Origin: an uncultured Oscillospiraceae bacterium
GTDB lineage: Bacteria; Bacillota; Clostridia; Oscillospirales; Oscillospiraceae
Direction of reading: 5' to 3'
DNA: 61,845 nucleotides
NCBI GenBank assembly: GCA_934589145.1
Contig: CAKTNW010000011.1
Span: 1-61,845 of the forward strand
Shown here: positions 1 to 7,679 of the stretch, piece after piece
How positions within the stretch are numbered: position 1 is the first letter of the stretch
Layout of the letters: the number at the start of each line of letters is the position of its first letter
Position numbers and translations under genes: made by a program
Notes under the pieces: generated by a model
Told to the model about the DNA's origin: nothing
Seen by the model: the letters and a program-made list of their open reading frames with translations, nothing else
Database searches by the model: none

Positions 1-995
1 GCAGCAGCCTGTGGTTCGTGGGCAACGGCCCCTATGAGCGCACCGGCGACTGGAGCGACACGGCGCGGCTGACGCTGCACACCAGGGCGGCATACTATGA
101 TGTGAAGCGGCTGGGGCCGGACCGCATCGATCTGCTGCTGAAGGAGCGGCAGGAGGCGGACACCAGCGCCGGTAAGGTGGACATCGTCATCGGCGCCGGC
201 GGCGAGGACGCCGCACAGGGCGGCGATCCCACGGTGGGCATCCTGCTGGTGAACCAGATGGCCACCAGCATGGGCCATCCGGAGCTGCGGCGGGCGCTGA
301 GCCTGGTCATCGACCGGGAGACGGCGGCGCAGACCGTGGGGCAGGACTGCCGGGCGGCGGAGGGACTGGTGCCCTACGGCATCTGCACCGATGAGGGCGA
401 GGAGTTCCGTACCGCCAACGGCGCACTGATCGACAACGACCCCAACACCTACAGCGAACGGTGCCAGGGGGCGCAGGCACTGCTGCGGCAGGCGGGCTAC
501 ACCAACGCGGCGACACTCAGCGCACTGAACACGGTGACGCTGCTGTACGACAAAAGCATGGCGCAGGTGGCCCAGCAGCTCCAGCAGACCTGGGAGTCGA
601 GACTGGGCATCAAGGTGCAGCTGGAGGCCGTGGAGAGCTACGAGCTGACGGCGCGGCTGGAGAGCGGCGAGTTCGTGCTGGCGCTGATGGAGCTGACAGG
701 ACACTACAACGATGCGTCAGCCTATCTGGATCCGTGGCGCAGCAGCGACATGCGGAACTACGGCATGCAGTACCTCAACGCCTACGACATCCTGATGAAG
801 ATCGCGGCAAACAGCAGCTCGCTGGACGCCCGGGACGCCTACCTGAAGGACGCGGAGCGGCTGCTGGTGGAGAACAGCAACATCATCCCGCTGTACAGCC
901 GGGTGCAGCCCTATGTGATCCGGGACGAGGTGCTGGGCGCCGTGTCCGACGGCATGGGCGCGTGGTACTTCGGCGGTGTCAATCGGGCCTCGTAA
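1..995 (+). CDS. ABC transporter substrate-binding protein, family 5 (5' end outside window)
   Basis: The reading frame is open from the first bases of the window (frame of position 3) to a TAA at 995, so the N-terminal part, signal peptide and lipobox lie upstream and are not seen. The roughly 330 visible residues match the C-terminal lobe of SBP_bac_5 peptide/nickel-type binding proteins. They show an NQ-A-region, then PELRRALSLVIDRE, a typical segment where the family has 'VRQAL..AIDR', then LLRQAGY, a W-x-x-x-LGIKV segment, and a final stretch with LLVENSNIIPLYSR that precedes the C-terminus. Such proteins sit on the outer face of the membrane and deliver oligopeptides or similar ligands to an ABC permease; the ligand cannot be read from sequence. 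No permease gene follows, so any partners would be upstream. A strong palindromic terminator follows at 1027-1056. Confidence 0.8.
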   Translation, partial: SSLWFVGNGPYERTGDWSDTARLTLHTRAAYYDVKRLGPDRIDLLLKERQEADTSAGKVDIVIGAGGEDAAQGGDPTVGILLVNQMATSMGHPELRRALSLVIDRETAAQTVGQDCRAAEGLVPYGICTDEGEEFRTANGALIDNDPNTYSERCQGAQALLRQAGYTNAATLSALNTVTLLYDKSMAQVAQQLQQTWESRLGIKVQLEAVESYELTARLESGEFVLALMELTGHYNDASAYLDPWRSSDMRNYGMQYLNAYDILMKIAANSSSLDARDAYLKDAERLLVENSNIIPLYSRVQPYVIRDEVLGAVSDGMGAWYFGGVNRAS

Positions 996-1026
996 GGGGT
1001 ATACAATAATACAGTATAAGAACAAC

Positions 1027-1056
1027 AGGACCGCCGGGGATATCCCCGGCGGTCCT
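1027..1056. terminator. bidirectional hairpin terminator
   Basis: A perfect 30-bp palindrome has 15-bp arms (AGGACCGCCGGGGAT and its complement). It lies between the convergent binding-protein and trigger-factor genes. It has no long T run on either side, but its position between two stop codons and its very stable stem make it the likely shared terminator. Confidence 0.7.
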
Positions 1057-1070
1057 GCTGTATGCGGATG

Positions 1071-2327
1071 TTATCTGCGGCGGGCGGTGTCCACCACGAC
1101 GGCCTGCGCACGGGCCAGCTTCAGGTCGTGGCGCAGACGCATGGGAGGCAGCTGCTGGCGCAGCAGATCGCGGGACAGCTGGTACTGGGCGGACAGCTCG
1201 CCGTACTTCTGCTCCACGTCCTCGTCCGTTACGTCGATGCCCTCCAGCCGGGCGATCTCCGTCATGGCCAGCTCGAAGCGGGCGGCGGAGACGGCCTGCT
1301 CCCGGGCGTGGGCACGGAGATCCTCCATGGATGCGCCGCTGGCCTCCAGATACTGCTCCAGCTGCACACCCTGGCTCTCCAGATGGCCGCGCAGCTCCTG
1401 GATCAGACCATCCAGCTGGTTTTCCACCATGGCGTCGGGCAGCTGCACCTCCATGCCCTCCAGCACCTGACGGATCAGGTCGTTGGCGAACTGCTCGGCG
1501 GCCTCCGTCTGCTTTTTGGCCACGGCCTGCTCCATCACGCTGCGGCGCAGCTGGGACAGGTCCGCAAAGCCCTGGGCCTGGGCAAACGCGTCGTCCAGCG
1601 TGGGCATGGCGCGGCGGGTGATCTCGTGGACGGTGATGCGGAACGTGGCGTCCTTGCCGGCCAGTTCCGGCGTGTAGGCGGTGGGGAAGGTGACGTGGAT
1701 ATCCCGTTCCTCGCCGACGCGGGCGCCGGCCACCTGCTCCTCGAAGCCGGGGATGAAGTAGCCGCTGCCCAGCAGCAGGGGATAGTGCTCGCCCTTGCCG
1801 CCCTCGAAGGCCACGCCGTCCACGAAGCCCTCGAAGTCCAGCACCACCTCGTCGCCCATGGCGGCGCGGTCGGGATGCTCGGCGGTCATGTGGGCGCGGG
1901 CATACTCCTCCAGAGCGGCCTGGGTGTCCTTCTCGGACAGCTCGGACTGGGGATACACGGCGCTGAGGCCCTTGTACTGGCCAAGCTTCACCTCGGGATA
2001 CAGGTCGATGAGGGCGGTGAACGTGAAGCCGTCGGGACCGATGGATTCCACCGTCAGGGTGGGGGTGCCGGCGATGGCGATGTCCTCCCGGCCGATGGCC
2101 TCCACCAGCGCCTGGGGATACGTCTCGTTCACGGCCTCCTGATAGAGAAAGTCGGAGCCGTAGGCGGCCTCGATCTTCTCGCGGGTAGGCTCCCCCTCCA
2201 CAGGGCACAGGGACTTGATGCCGTTGTAGCAGTGCATCAGCGCGGCCTGCCATGTGTCGCGGTCTACGGTGACGGTCAGGCGCACCTGACGGTTTTCCGG
2301 GATATCTTCACGCTTTTTGATCTCCAT
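1071..2327 (-). CDS. tig: trigger factor (ribosome-associated chaperone, FKBP-type PPIase)
   Basis: The 418-residue protein has the three-part layout of trigger factor. Residues about 1-145 are the ribosome-binding domain, although the usual signature helix is divergent. Residues about 150-235 are an FKBP-like peptidyl-prolyl isomerase domain with GDEVVLDFEGFVDG, LLGSGYFIPGFEEQ and an FP..Y.PELAGK motif. The remainder is a helical chaperone domain. The protein binds nascent chains at the ribosome exit tunnel in the cytoplasm. The start codon is ATG at 2325-2327, with a purine-rich stretch upstream (RC of cctcctt). It is transcribed alone from the minus strand; its promoter is at 2376-2404 and it ends at the palindrome at 1027-1056. 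The length is slightly shorter than the usual 425-450 residues. Confidence 0.92.
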   Translation of the reverse strand: MEIKKREDIPENRQVRLTVTVDRDTWQAALMHCYNGIKSLCPVEGEPTREKIEAAYGSDFLYQEAVNETYPQALVEAIGREDIAIAGTPTLTVESIGPDGFTFTALIDLYPEVKLGQYKGLSAVYPQSELSEKDTQAALEEYARAHMTAEHPDRAAMGDEVVLDFEGFVDGVAFEGGKGEHYPLLLGSGYFIPGFEEQVAGARVGEERDIHVTFPTAYTPELAGKDATFRITVHEITRRAMPTLDDAFAQAQGFADLSQLRRSVMEQAVAKKQTEAAEQFANDLIRQVLEGMEVQLPDAMVENQLDGLIQELRGHLESQGVQLEQYLEASGASMEDLRAHAREQAVSAARFELAMTEIARLEGIDVTDEDVEQKYGELSAQYQLSRDLLRQQLPPMRLRHDLKLARAQAVVVDTARRR

Positions 2328-2375
2328 GGGGGAAGTCCTCCTTGTTTCGGCACAAACTGCCAGTATATTATAATA

Positions 2376-2404
2376 AGTATACTATACCCGCAGACGGATG
2401 GCAA
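2376..2404 (-). promoter_or_regulatory. sigma-A promoter of tig
   Basis: On the minus strand TTGCCA (2399-2404) and TATACT (2376-2381) are separated by exactly 17 bp. This places transcription start about 40 bp upstream of the tig ATG. The region is locally AT-rich. Confidence 0.6.
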
Positions 2405-2471
2405 GGGCATCGGGCACTTTCGGCGGAGTGACTGAGTTGTAAAATTATTGTGACATTTACAACAAAGGGGG

Positions 2472-2500
2472 TTGTTCTTCGCAGGCGTATTTGCTACAAT
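2472..2500 (+). promoter_or_regulatory. sigma-A promoter of the PAP2/Crp operon
   Basis: TTGTTC (2472-2477) and TACAAT (2495-2500) are separated by 17 bp. The expected start site is near 2507, and the PAP2 gene begins at 2536 after a ccggaggt ribosome binding site. Confidence 0.6.
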
Positions 2501-2535
2501 ACGGGGTAATATCTTTCATCTCACCGGAGGTATCT

Positions 2536-3192
2536 ATGCAGCGCATTAAGACATTTATCCACGACCACCCGCACATGTGGTGGGGACTGTTCCTGCCGGT
2601 CTATCTGGCACTGTTCTTCACCATCGAGCACTTCATCACCGACAACTACTGGGCCACGCAGCTGCCCATCGACTATAAGATCCCGTTTCTGGAGGGCTTC
2701 GCCCCGTTCTACGCCAGCTGGAGCGTGCTGCTGTGCATACTGGGCATCTACCTCATCGTCAAGGACGGCGAGGGCTTCCGCCGGTATATGTGGAGCATCA
2801 TGGTGACATTCCTGGTCAGCACCCTCATCTGCGCCCTTATCCCCAACGGGCAGGATCTGCGGCCCGCCGTGATGCCCCGGGACAACATATTCTGCGATCT
2901 GGTGGCCTACACCTATTCGCTGGATACCAACACCAACGTGTTCCCCAGCGTCCATGTGGTGGGCGTCATCGACGCGTGGTTCGCCGTGTGGCACACCAAG
3001 GGGCTGAAGAAATGGACGTGGCGGTGGGGCACCGCGGTGTACGGCCTGATCGTCATCGCCTCCACGCTGTTCATCAAGCAGCACGCAGTCATCGACGTGC
3101 TGGCCGGCTTCGTGGTGGGCTTCCTGGGCAACTATGTGGTGTACGGCATCATCGGACGGCGGCGGGACCGCCGGCTGTGCAGGGAGGTGTGA
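2536..3192 (+). CDS. PAP2-like integral membrane phosphatase/phosphotransferase
   Basis: The protein has 218 residues and about six hydrophobic segments. It carries the two diagnostic PAP2 motifs: PSVHVVG (the PSGH motif, with Val for Gly) near residue 137, and a later stretch with KQHAVIDVLAG holding the catalytic His and Asp. The variant motifs resemble the inositol-phosphoceramide-synthase/AUR1-like branch more than classic undecaprenyl-pyrophosphate phosphatases. Likely substrates are lipid phosphates at the outer leaflet of the membrane; the exact lipid is unknown. ATG 2536 was chosen over an in-frame upstream start because it follows CCGGAGGT at a 5-nt spacing and sits downstream of the promoter's -10 box. 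The stop lies 3 nt before the start of the Crp-type regulator, so the two are probably co-transcribed. Confidence 0.85.
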   Translation: MQRIKTFIHDHPHMWWGLFLPVYLALFFTIEHFITDNYWATQLPIDYKIPFLEGFAPFYASWSVLLCILGIYLIVKDGEGFRRYMWSIMVTFLVSTLICALIPNGQDLRPAVMPRDNIFCDLVAYTYSLDTNTNVFPSVHVVGVIDAWFAVWHTKGLKKWTWRWGTAVYGLIVIASTLFIKQHAVIDVLAGFVVGFLGNYVVYGIIGRRRDRRLCREV

Positions 3193-3195
3193 GGC

Positions 3196-3846
3196 GTGGA
3201 TATCGGCGCATCCCCGCTGTTCCGGGACATCAGTGAGGAGTCCCAGCAGGCTATGTGTACCTGCTTTGATATGCGGGAGTACACGTTCCGGCCCGGCGAG
3301 GTGGTCTACGACTTCTCCGAGGGGCGGAACATGGTGGGCGTCCTGACAAAGGGCGCCGCCGTTATCGAGCGTATCGACCATCAGGGCAGCCGCACCATTC
3401 TGGAGCGGCTGGACGAGGGCGGCGTGTTCGGCGAGATGCTGATGTTCGAGAACGTGGTCGGCGACAGCATCACCGTGGTGGCCGAGGAGCCGTGCCGGGT
3501 ATGGCTCATGGCGGCGGAGCAGGTGACGAAGCGGTGCGAGAAGGCCTGCGCCCACCACACACGGGTGGTGGAGAACATGTTCCAGCTGGTGGCGGAGAAG
3601 GCCACCTCCCTCTATGAGCGGGTGGAGGTGCTGAGCCGCCGCAGCATCCGGGACAAGCTGCTGTGCTATTTTTCGCTGCTGGCGGCCAAGAGCGGCGGCG
3701 AGTTCCTGCTACCCTTCTCCCTCAGCGCGCTGGCGGACTATATCTCCACAGACCGCAGCGCCATGATGCGGGAGCTGAAAAAGATGCGGGACGAGAGGCT
3801 GGTGGATATTACCGGGCGGAAAGTCCTGCTGCATCAGGGCATTTGA
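3196..3846 (+). CDS. Crp/Fnr-family transcriptional regulator
   Basis: This is a 216-residue protein starting at GTG 3196 after an AGGGAGGT site. Residues about 5-120 form a cyclic-nucleotide-binding-like beta-roll, with GEVVYDFSEG, GAAVIERID and LDEGGVFGEM glycines. A long dimerisation helix follows, then a C-terminal winged helix-turn-helix (LSALADYISTDRSAMMRELK). There are no cysteine clusters of the FNR type, so an iron-sulfur oxygen sensor is unlikely, and the ligand is unknown. It is a cytoplasmic DNA-binding regulator, probably controlling its own operon or the following nfn genes; the latter is inference. It lies 3 nt downstream of the PAP2 gene. Confidence 0.88.
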   Translation: MDIGASPLFRDISEESQQAMCTCFDMREYTFRPGEVVYDFSEGRNMVGVLTKGAAVIERIDHQGSRTILERLDEGGVFGEMLMFENVVGDSITVVAEEPCRVWLMAAEQVTKRCEKACAHHTRVVENMFQLVAEKATSLYERVEVLSRRSIRDKLLCYFSLLAAKSGGEFLLPFSLSALADYISTDRSAMMRELKKMRDERLVDITGRKVLLHQGI

Positions 3847-3869
3847 GCCTTTTTTGCCGCAAGTGAAGA

Positions 3870-3898
3870 TTGACGGGTATGCCCGTTGGTGTTACAAT
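3870..3898 (+). promoter_or_regulatory. sigma-A promoter of nfnAB
   Basis: TTGACG (3870-3875) and TACAAT (3893-3898) are separated by 17 bp, close to consensus. The leader to the nfnA ATG is about 70 nt long. Confidence 0.65.
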
Positions 3899-3974
3899 GG
3901 CAGAGAACACGGATACGCCGCGAGGTTGATCCCAATGGCGGACACCGAACTTAAAAGAGAAGGAGCCGTGATGT

Positions 3975-4817
3975 ATGTATCGCATCGTTAGAAAAGAAGC
4001 GCTGAAGCCCACCGTGATCCTGTACGAGATCGAAGCGCCCATGGTCGCCAAGAAGGCGGAGCCGGGTCAGTTCATCATCCTGCGCGTGGATGAGAAGGGT
4101 GAGCGTATCCCCATTACGATCCACGACTACGACCGGGAGAAGGGCACTGTGACCATCATTGTCCAGACCGTCGGCGCCACCACCGAGAAGCTGAGCCACA
4201 AGCAGCAGGGCGAGTGCCTGCATGATTTTGTCGGCCCCCTGGGCCGTCCCACCGAGACGGAGGGCAAGAAGAAGGTCTGCGTCGTCGGCGGCGGCGTGGG
4301 CTGCGCCATTGCCTATCCCGTGCTGAAGAAGTTCCATGACTGCGGCGCCGAGGTGCATGCGGTGGTGGGCTTCAAGAGCAAGGACGTGGTCATTCTGGAG
4401 GACAAGTTCAAGGCAGTCTCCTCCGTGCTGAAGGTCTGCACCGATGATGGCTCCTACGGCCAGAAGGGTCTTGTCACCGAGGCGCTGAAGCAGCTGCTGG
4501 ACGACGGCAACCAGTACGACGAGATCTTCGCCATCGGCCCCATGGTCATGATGAAGTTCGTCTGTAAGACCACCGAGCCTTACGGCGTGCCCACCACCGT
4601 GTCCATGAGCCCCATCATGATCGACGGCACCGGCATGTGCGGCGGCTGCCGCCTTACCGTGGGCGGCGAGACGAAGTTCGCCTGCGTGGACGGCCCCGAC
4701 TTCGACGGCCACAAGGTGGACTGGGATCTGGCCGTGAAGCGCAACCAGATGTACCACGACTTCGAGGTGCATAAGCACGAGGAAGTCTGCAATCTGTTCA
4801 AGCAGGAGGTAAAGTAA
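3975..4817 (+). CDS. nfnA: NADH-dependent ferredoxin:NADP+ oxidoreductase subunit A (NfnA-like)
   Basis: The protein has 280 residues and belongs to the PyrK/dihydroorotate-dehydrogenase-electron-transfer family. An N-terminal FAD-binding beta-barrel (GQFIILRVDEKGERIP) is followed by a Rossmann NAD-binding fold starting at VVGGGVGCAIAYPVL (about residue 97). A C-terminal [2Fe-2S] cysteine cluster (GTGMCGGCR, then FACVDGP) completes it. With the adjacent gene it forms the cytoplasmic NfnAB flavin-bifurcating complex, which couples NADH, NADPH and reduced ferredoxin pools. The ATG at 3975 follows GAGAAGGAG. It lies 1 nt from nfnB, so the two are translated from one message. An alternative label is sulfide dehydrogenase subunit SudB, from the same family. 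Confidence 0.88.
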   Translation: MYRIVRKEALKPTVILYEIEAPMVAKKAEPGQFIILRVDEKGERIPITIHDYDREKGTVTIIVQTVGATTEKLSHKQQGECLHDFVGPLGRPTETEGKKKVCVVGGGVGCAIAYPVLKKFHDCGAEVHAVVGFKSKDVVILEDKFKAVSSVLKVCTDDGSYGQKGLVTEALKQLLDDGNQYDEIFAIGPMVMMKFVCKTTEPYGVPTTVSMSPIMIDGTGMCGGCRLTVGGETKFACVDGPDFDGHKVDWDLAVKRNQMYHDFEVHKHEEVCNLFKQEVK

Positions 4818-4818
4818 G

Positions 4819-6219
4819 ATGGCCGCCAAGATCAACATGCGTTTGGACAAGAACGAGATGCCCTCTCAGGACCCGCAGGTCCGCAACAAGAACTTCCTGG
4901 AGGTGGCCCTGGGCTACACCGAGGAGCAGGCGCTGGACGAGGCCGCCCGCTGCCTGAACTGCAAGAACCATCCCTGCGTGGACGGCTGTCCCGTCAACGT
5001 GCGCATCCCCGAATTCATCGCAAAGATCGTGGAGAAGGACTACGAGGGCGCGTATCAGGTCATCCACCAGACCAGCTCCCTGCCCGCCGTGTGCGGCCGC
5101 GTATGCCCGCAGGAGAGCCAGTGCGAGATGCACTGCGTCCGCGGCAAGAAGGGCGACCCCGTGGGTATCGGCCGTCTGGAGCGGTTTGTGGCCGACTGGC
5201 ACAACGCCCACAGCACCGAGGCGCCTGCCAAGCCCGCCCCCAACGGCCACAAGGTGGCTGTCATCGGCTCCGGCCCTGCGGGTCTGACCTGCGCCGGCGA
5301 CCTGGCCAAGAAGGGCTATGAGGTCACGGTGTTCGAGGCGCTGCATCTGGCCGGCGGCGTGCTGGTGTACGGCATCCCCGAGTTCCGTCTGCCCAAGGCC
5401 ATCGTCCAGAAGGAAGTGGACGGCCTGAAGGCCATGGGCGTGAAGGTGGAGACCAACACCGTGGTGGGCCGCACCATCACCATTGACGAGCTTATGGAGG
5501 AGAACGGCTTCGAGGCCGTGTTTATCGGCTCTGGCGCCGGTCTGCCCATGTTCATGAACATCCCCGGCGAGAACCTGAAGGGTGTCTACTCCGCCAACGA
5601 GTTCCTGACCCGCATCAACCTGATGAAGGCGTATCTGCCCGACAGCGACACGCCCATTATGGATCTGAAGGGCAAGACCGTGGCCGTGGTGGGCGGCGGC
5701 AATGTGGCGATGGATGCCGCCCGTTGCTCCAAGCGTTTGGGCGCCGAGGTGTATGTGGTGTACCGCCGCGGCATGGAGGAGCTGCCCGCCCGTCACGAGG
5801 AGGTGGAGCACGCCATCGAGGAGGGCGTCATCTTCAAGACGCTGAACAACCCCGTGCAGATCAACGGCGACGAGCAGGACTGCGTGAAGTCCATGACCTG
5901 CATCGAGATGGAGCTGGGTGAGCCGGATGCCTCCGGCCGCCGCCGCCCCGTGGAGAAGAAGGGCAGCGAGTTCGACCTGCCTGTGGACGCCGTTATCATG
6001 TCCCTGGGCACCAGCCCCAACCCCCTGATCAAGTCCACCACCAAGGGCTTGGAGGTCAACAGGAAGGGCGGCATCATCGTCAACGAGGAGGGGCTTACCT
6101 CCCGTCAGGCGGTGTACGCCGGCGGCGACGCCGTGACCGGCGCAGCCACCGTCATTCTGGCCATGGGCGCCGGCAAGCTGGGCGCCAAGTCCATTGACGA
6201 GTACCTGAGCGCCAAATAA
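4819..6219 (+). CDS. gltA: NfnB-like / GltA-type NADPH-dependent oxidoreductase subunit
   Basis: The protein has 466 residues, the size of the single-subunit GltA/NfnB family. The N-terminus carries the cysteine motifs for iron-sulfur clusters (CLNCKNHPCVDGCPVNV and CGRVCPQESQCEMHC). Next is a FAD-binding GSGPAGLTCA motif near residue 152 and a second Rossmann motif (VVGGGNVAMDAAR) near residue 293 for NADP(H). GGDAVTGAATVILAMGAG near the end is the conserved FAD-contacting C-terminal motif. Next to NfnA the role is the NADPH-linked half of the electron-bifurcating transhydrogenase. It could also be annotated as glutamate synthase small subunit, but no glutamate synthase large subunit is present. 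It is followed by a terminator at 6235. Confidence 0.88.
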   Translation: MAAKINMRLDKNEMPSQDPQVRNKNFLEVALGYTEEQALDEAARCLNCKNHPCVDGCPVNVRIPEFIAKIVEKDYEGAYQVIHQTSSLPAVCGRVCPQESQCEMHCVRGKKGDPVGIGRLERFVADWHNAHSTEAPAKPAPNGHKVAVIGSGPAGLTCAGDLAKKGYEVTVFEALHLAGGVLVYGIPEFRLPKAIVQKEVDGLKAMGVKVETNTVVGRTITIDELMEENGFEAVFIGSGAGLPMFMNIPGENLKGVYSANEFLTRINLMKAYLPDSDTPIMDLKGKTVAVVGGGNVAMDAARCSKRLGAEVYVVYRRGMEELPARHEEVEHAIEEGVIFKTLNNPVQINGDEQDCVKSMTCIEMELGEPDASGRRRPVEKKGSEFDLPVDAVIMSLGTSPNPLIKSTTKGLEVNRKGGIIVNEEGLTSRQAVYAGGDAVTGAATVILAMGAGKLGAKSIDEYLSAK

Positions 6220-6234
6220 AAGGGACTACATACG

Positions 6235-6270
6235 GCCCGCCCTCGGCGAACAGCCGTAGGGCGGGCTTTG
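6235..6270 (+). terminator. intrinsic terminator of nfnAB
   Basis: The arms GCCCGCCCT (6235-6243) and AGGGCGGGC (6258-6266) are perfectly complementary around a 14-nt loop that can itself pair (CGGC/GCCG). TTTG follows. Confidence 0.75.
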
Positions 6271-6295
6271 TACCACAGAAAACAGGAGGAGTATC

Positions 6296-6856
6296 ATGGC
6301 GAATTTTACGAAACAGGCCATCAAGGCGTCGTTTATGAAGCTGCTGAGCCAGAAGCCGCTGAATAAGATCAGCGTCCGCGATATCGTGGAGGACTGCGGT
6401 ATCAACAGAAACTCCTTCTACTACCATTTTCAGGACATCCCCTCTCTGCTGGGTGAGATCGTGACGGAGCAGACGGACCAGCTCATCCGCCAGTATCCCA
6501 CCATCTCCTCCATGGAGGAGTGCTTTTCCGTGGCGTTCCGCACGGCCCGGGAGAACCGCCGGGCCGTCATGCACATCTTCAACTCCGCCAACCGGGATAT
6601 GTTTCTGCAGGACACGCTGCGGCTGTGCGAGTATGTGGTCAGCACCTATATCACCACAGCTTTCTCCGGCGAGAGCATCAGCGTAGACGACCGGCGGGTG
6701 GTGGTGCAGTTCATGAAGTGCCAGCTGTTCGGCATGTGGATCGACTGGGTCAGCGGCGGTATGAAGGAGGAGTCCTTCGCCGACCTGCAGCGGATGATCG
6801 AGCTGTGCCGCGGTGTGCCGGAGCTGATCGTGGCCCACAGCAACGGGCAGGCATAA
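6296..6856 (+). CDS. TetR/AcrR-family transcriptional regulator
   Basis: The protein has 186 residues. The N-terminal 45 form a TetR-type helix-turn-helix (ISVRDIVEDCGINRNSFYYHFQD), where the NSFYYHF box is diagnostic. The C-terminal part fits the TetR_C_7/dihydroxyacetone-kinase-regulator-like branch of short TetR proteins. The ATG at 6296 follows ACAGGAGGAG. It lies between two terminators and is therefore monocistronic. Its target is unknown; an effect on its downstream DUF308 neighbour is possible but not shown. Confidence 0.85.
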   Translation: MANFTKQAIKASFMKLLSQKPLNKISVRDIVEDCGINRNSFYYHFQDIPSLLGEIVTEQTDQLIRQYPTISSMEECFSVAFRTARENRRAVMHIFNSANRDMFLQDTLRLCEYVVSTYITTAFSGESISVDDRRVVVQFMKCQLFGMWIDWVSGGMKEESFADLQRMIELCRGVPELIVAHSNGQA

Positions 6857-6905
6857 GCGCGGTAGGCAAACCGGCAAAAATGTCTGAAAATCAGACACAT
6901 ACAGA

Positions 6906-6936
6906 CAGATGCCCGGATTTCGGGCATCTGTTTTTT
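6906..6936 (+). terminator. intrinsic terminator after the TetR gene
   Basis: A perfect 10-bp stem (CAGATGCCCG / CGGGCATCTG) with a 5-nt loop is followed by six T residues. Confidence 0.9.
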
Positions 6937-7015
6937 CTGCCTGTACCGCCCTGCGCCCCGCTGCGCTATGATACGGGAGATAAAAGACGCTGCGGCGCGG
7001 AAGGAGATGCTGTTT

Positions 7016-7615
7016 ATGCGTAAGGTAAGGGCGACAGGGCCTCTGCGGGCCGTGAAAACGGGATATATCGCGGTGTCGGTGCTGTTCTGCGTGCTGGGCG
7101 TGGTGCTGTTCATTATGGCGGAGCGGTGCGTGCCGTGGATCGGCCGGGCGCTGGGCATCGGCATGGTGGTCTGCGGTATCATCAAGCTGGGCGGATACTT
7201 CTCCAAGGACCTGTTCCGGCTGGCGTTCCAGTACGATCTGGCCTTCGGCATCCTGCTGATGGCCGTGGGCATCATCACCCTGTGTCATCCCGGGGAGGCC
7301 ATGACGTTCCTGTGCGTCATGTTCGGTATCCCGGTGCTGGCGGACGGCCTGTTCAAGATCCAGGTGGCGGTGGACGCCCGGCGGTTCGGCATCCCCCAGT
7401 GGTGGCTGGTGCTGCTGCTGGCGGTGCTGACAGGCGTGATCGGGCTGCTGCTGGTGCTGCGGCCCACGGAGGGCGCTCAGGCCCTGGTGATGCTGATGGG
7501 CGCGTCGCTGTTTCTGGACGGTGCGCTGAACCTCAGCGTGGCGCTGTGCGCCGTGAAGGTGGTGGGCCATCAGCAGCCGGATGTCATTGAAACGGACGAT
7601 TACGAGATCGAGTGA
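7016..7615 (+). CDS. DUF308 (HdeD-like) multi-pass membrane protein
   Basis: The 199-residue protein has about six hydrophobic helices arranged as three pairs, typical of the DUF308/HdeD family. It ends in an acidic cytoplasmic tail. ATG 7016 was chosen because AAGGAG (7001-7006) lies 9 nt upstream; in-frame upstream ATGs at 6968 and 7007 lack a better site. The family is linked to acid resistance in enterobacteria, but in Clostridia its role is undefined. The gene ends at a strong terminator shared with the convergent dockerin gene. Confidence 0.8.
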   Translation: MRKVRATGPLRAVKTGYIAVSVLFCVLGVVLFIMAERCVPWIGRALGIGMVVCGIIKLGGYFSKDLFRLAFQYDLAFGILLMAVGIITLCHPGEAMTFLCVMFGIPVLADGLFKIQVAVDARRFGIPQWWLVLLLAVLTGVIGLLLVLRPTEGAQALVMLMGASLFLDGALNLSVALCAVKVVGHQQPDVIETDDYEIE

Positions 7616-7626
7616 GAGAGAAGAAG

Positions 7627-7664
7627 GAGGGCGGTGCGCCGACAGCGCACCGCCCTCTTTCTTT
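7627..7664. terminator. bidirectional terminator between convergent genes
   Basis: A 13-bp perfect stem (GAGGGCGGTGCGC, 7627-7639, and complement 7645-7657) has a 5-nt loop. It is followed by TTTCTTT on the plus strand and by a pyrimidine-rich run on the minus strand. Confidence 0.85.
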
Positions 7665-7679
7665 GTGTGCGGCAGAGGC

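Noticed and set aside
4819..6219. Glutamate synthase small subunit as the role of the nfnB-like gene
   Set aside because: No large glutamate synthase subunit is nearby and the gene is paired with an NfnA-like subunit, so the bifurcating transhydrogenase role is better supported.
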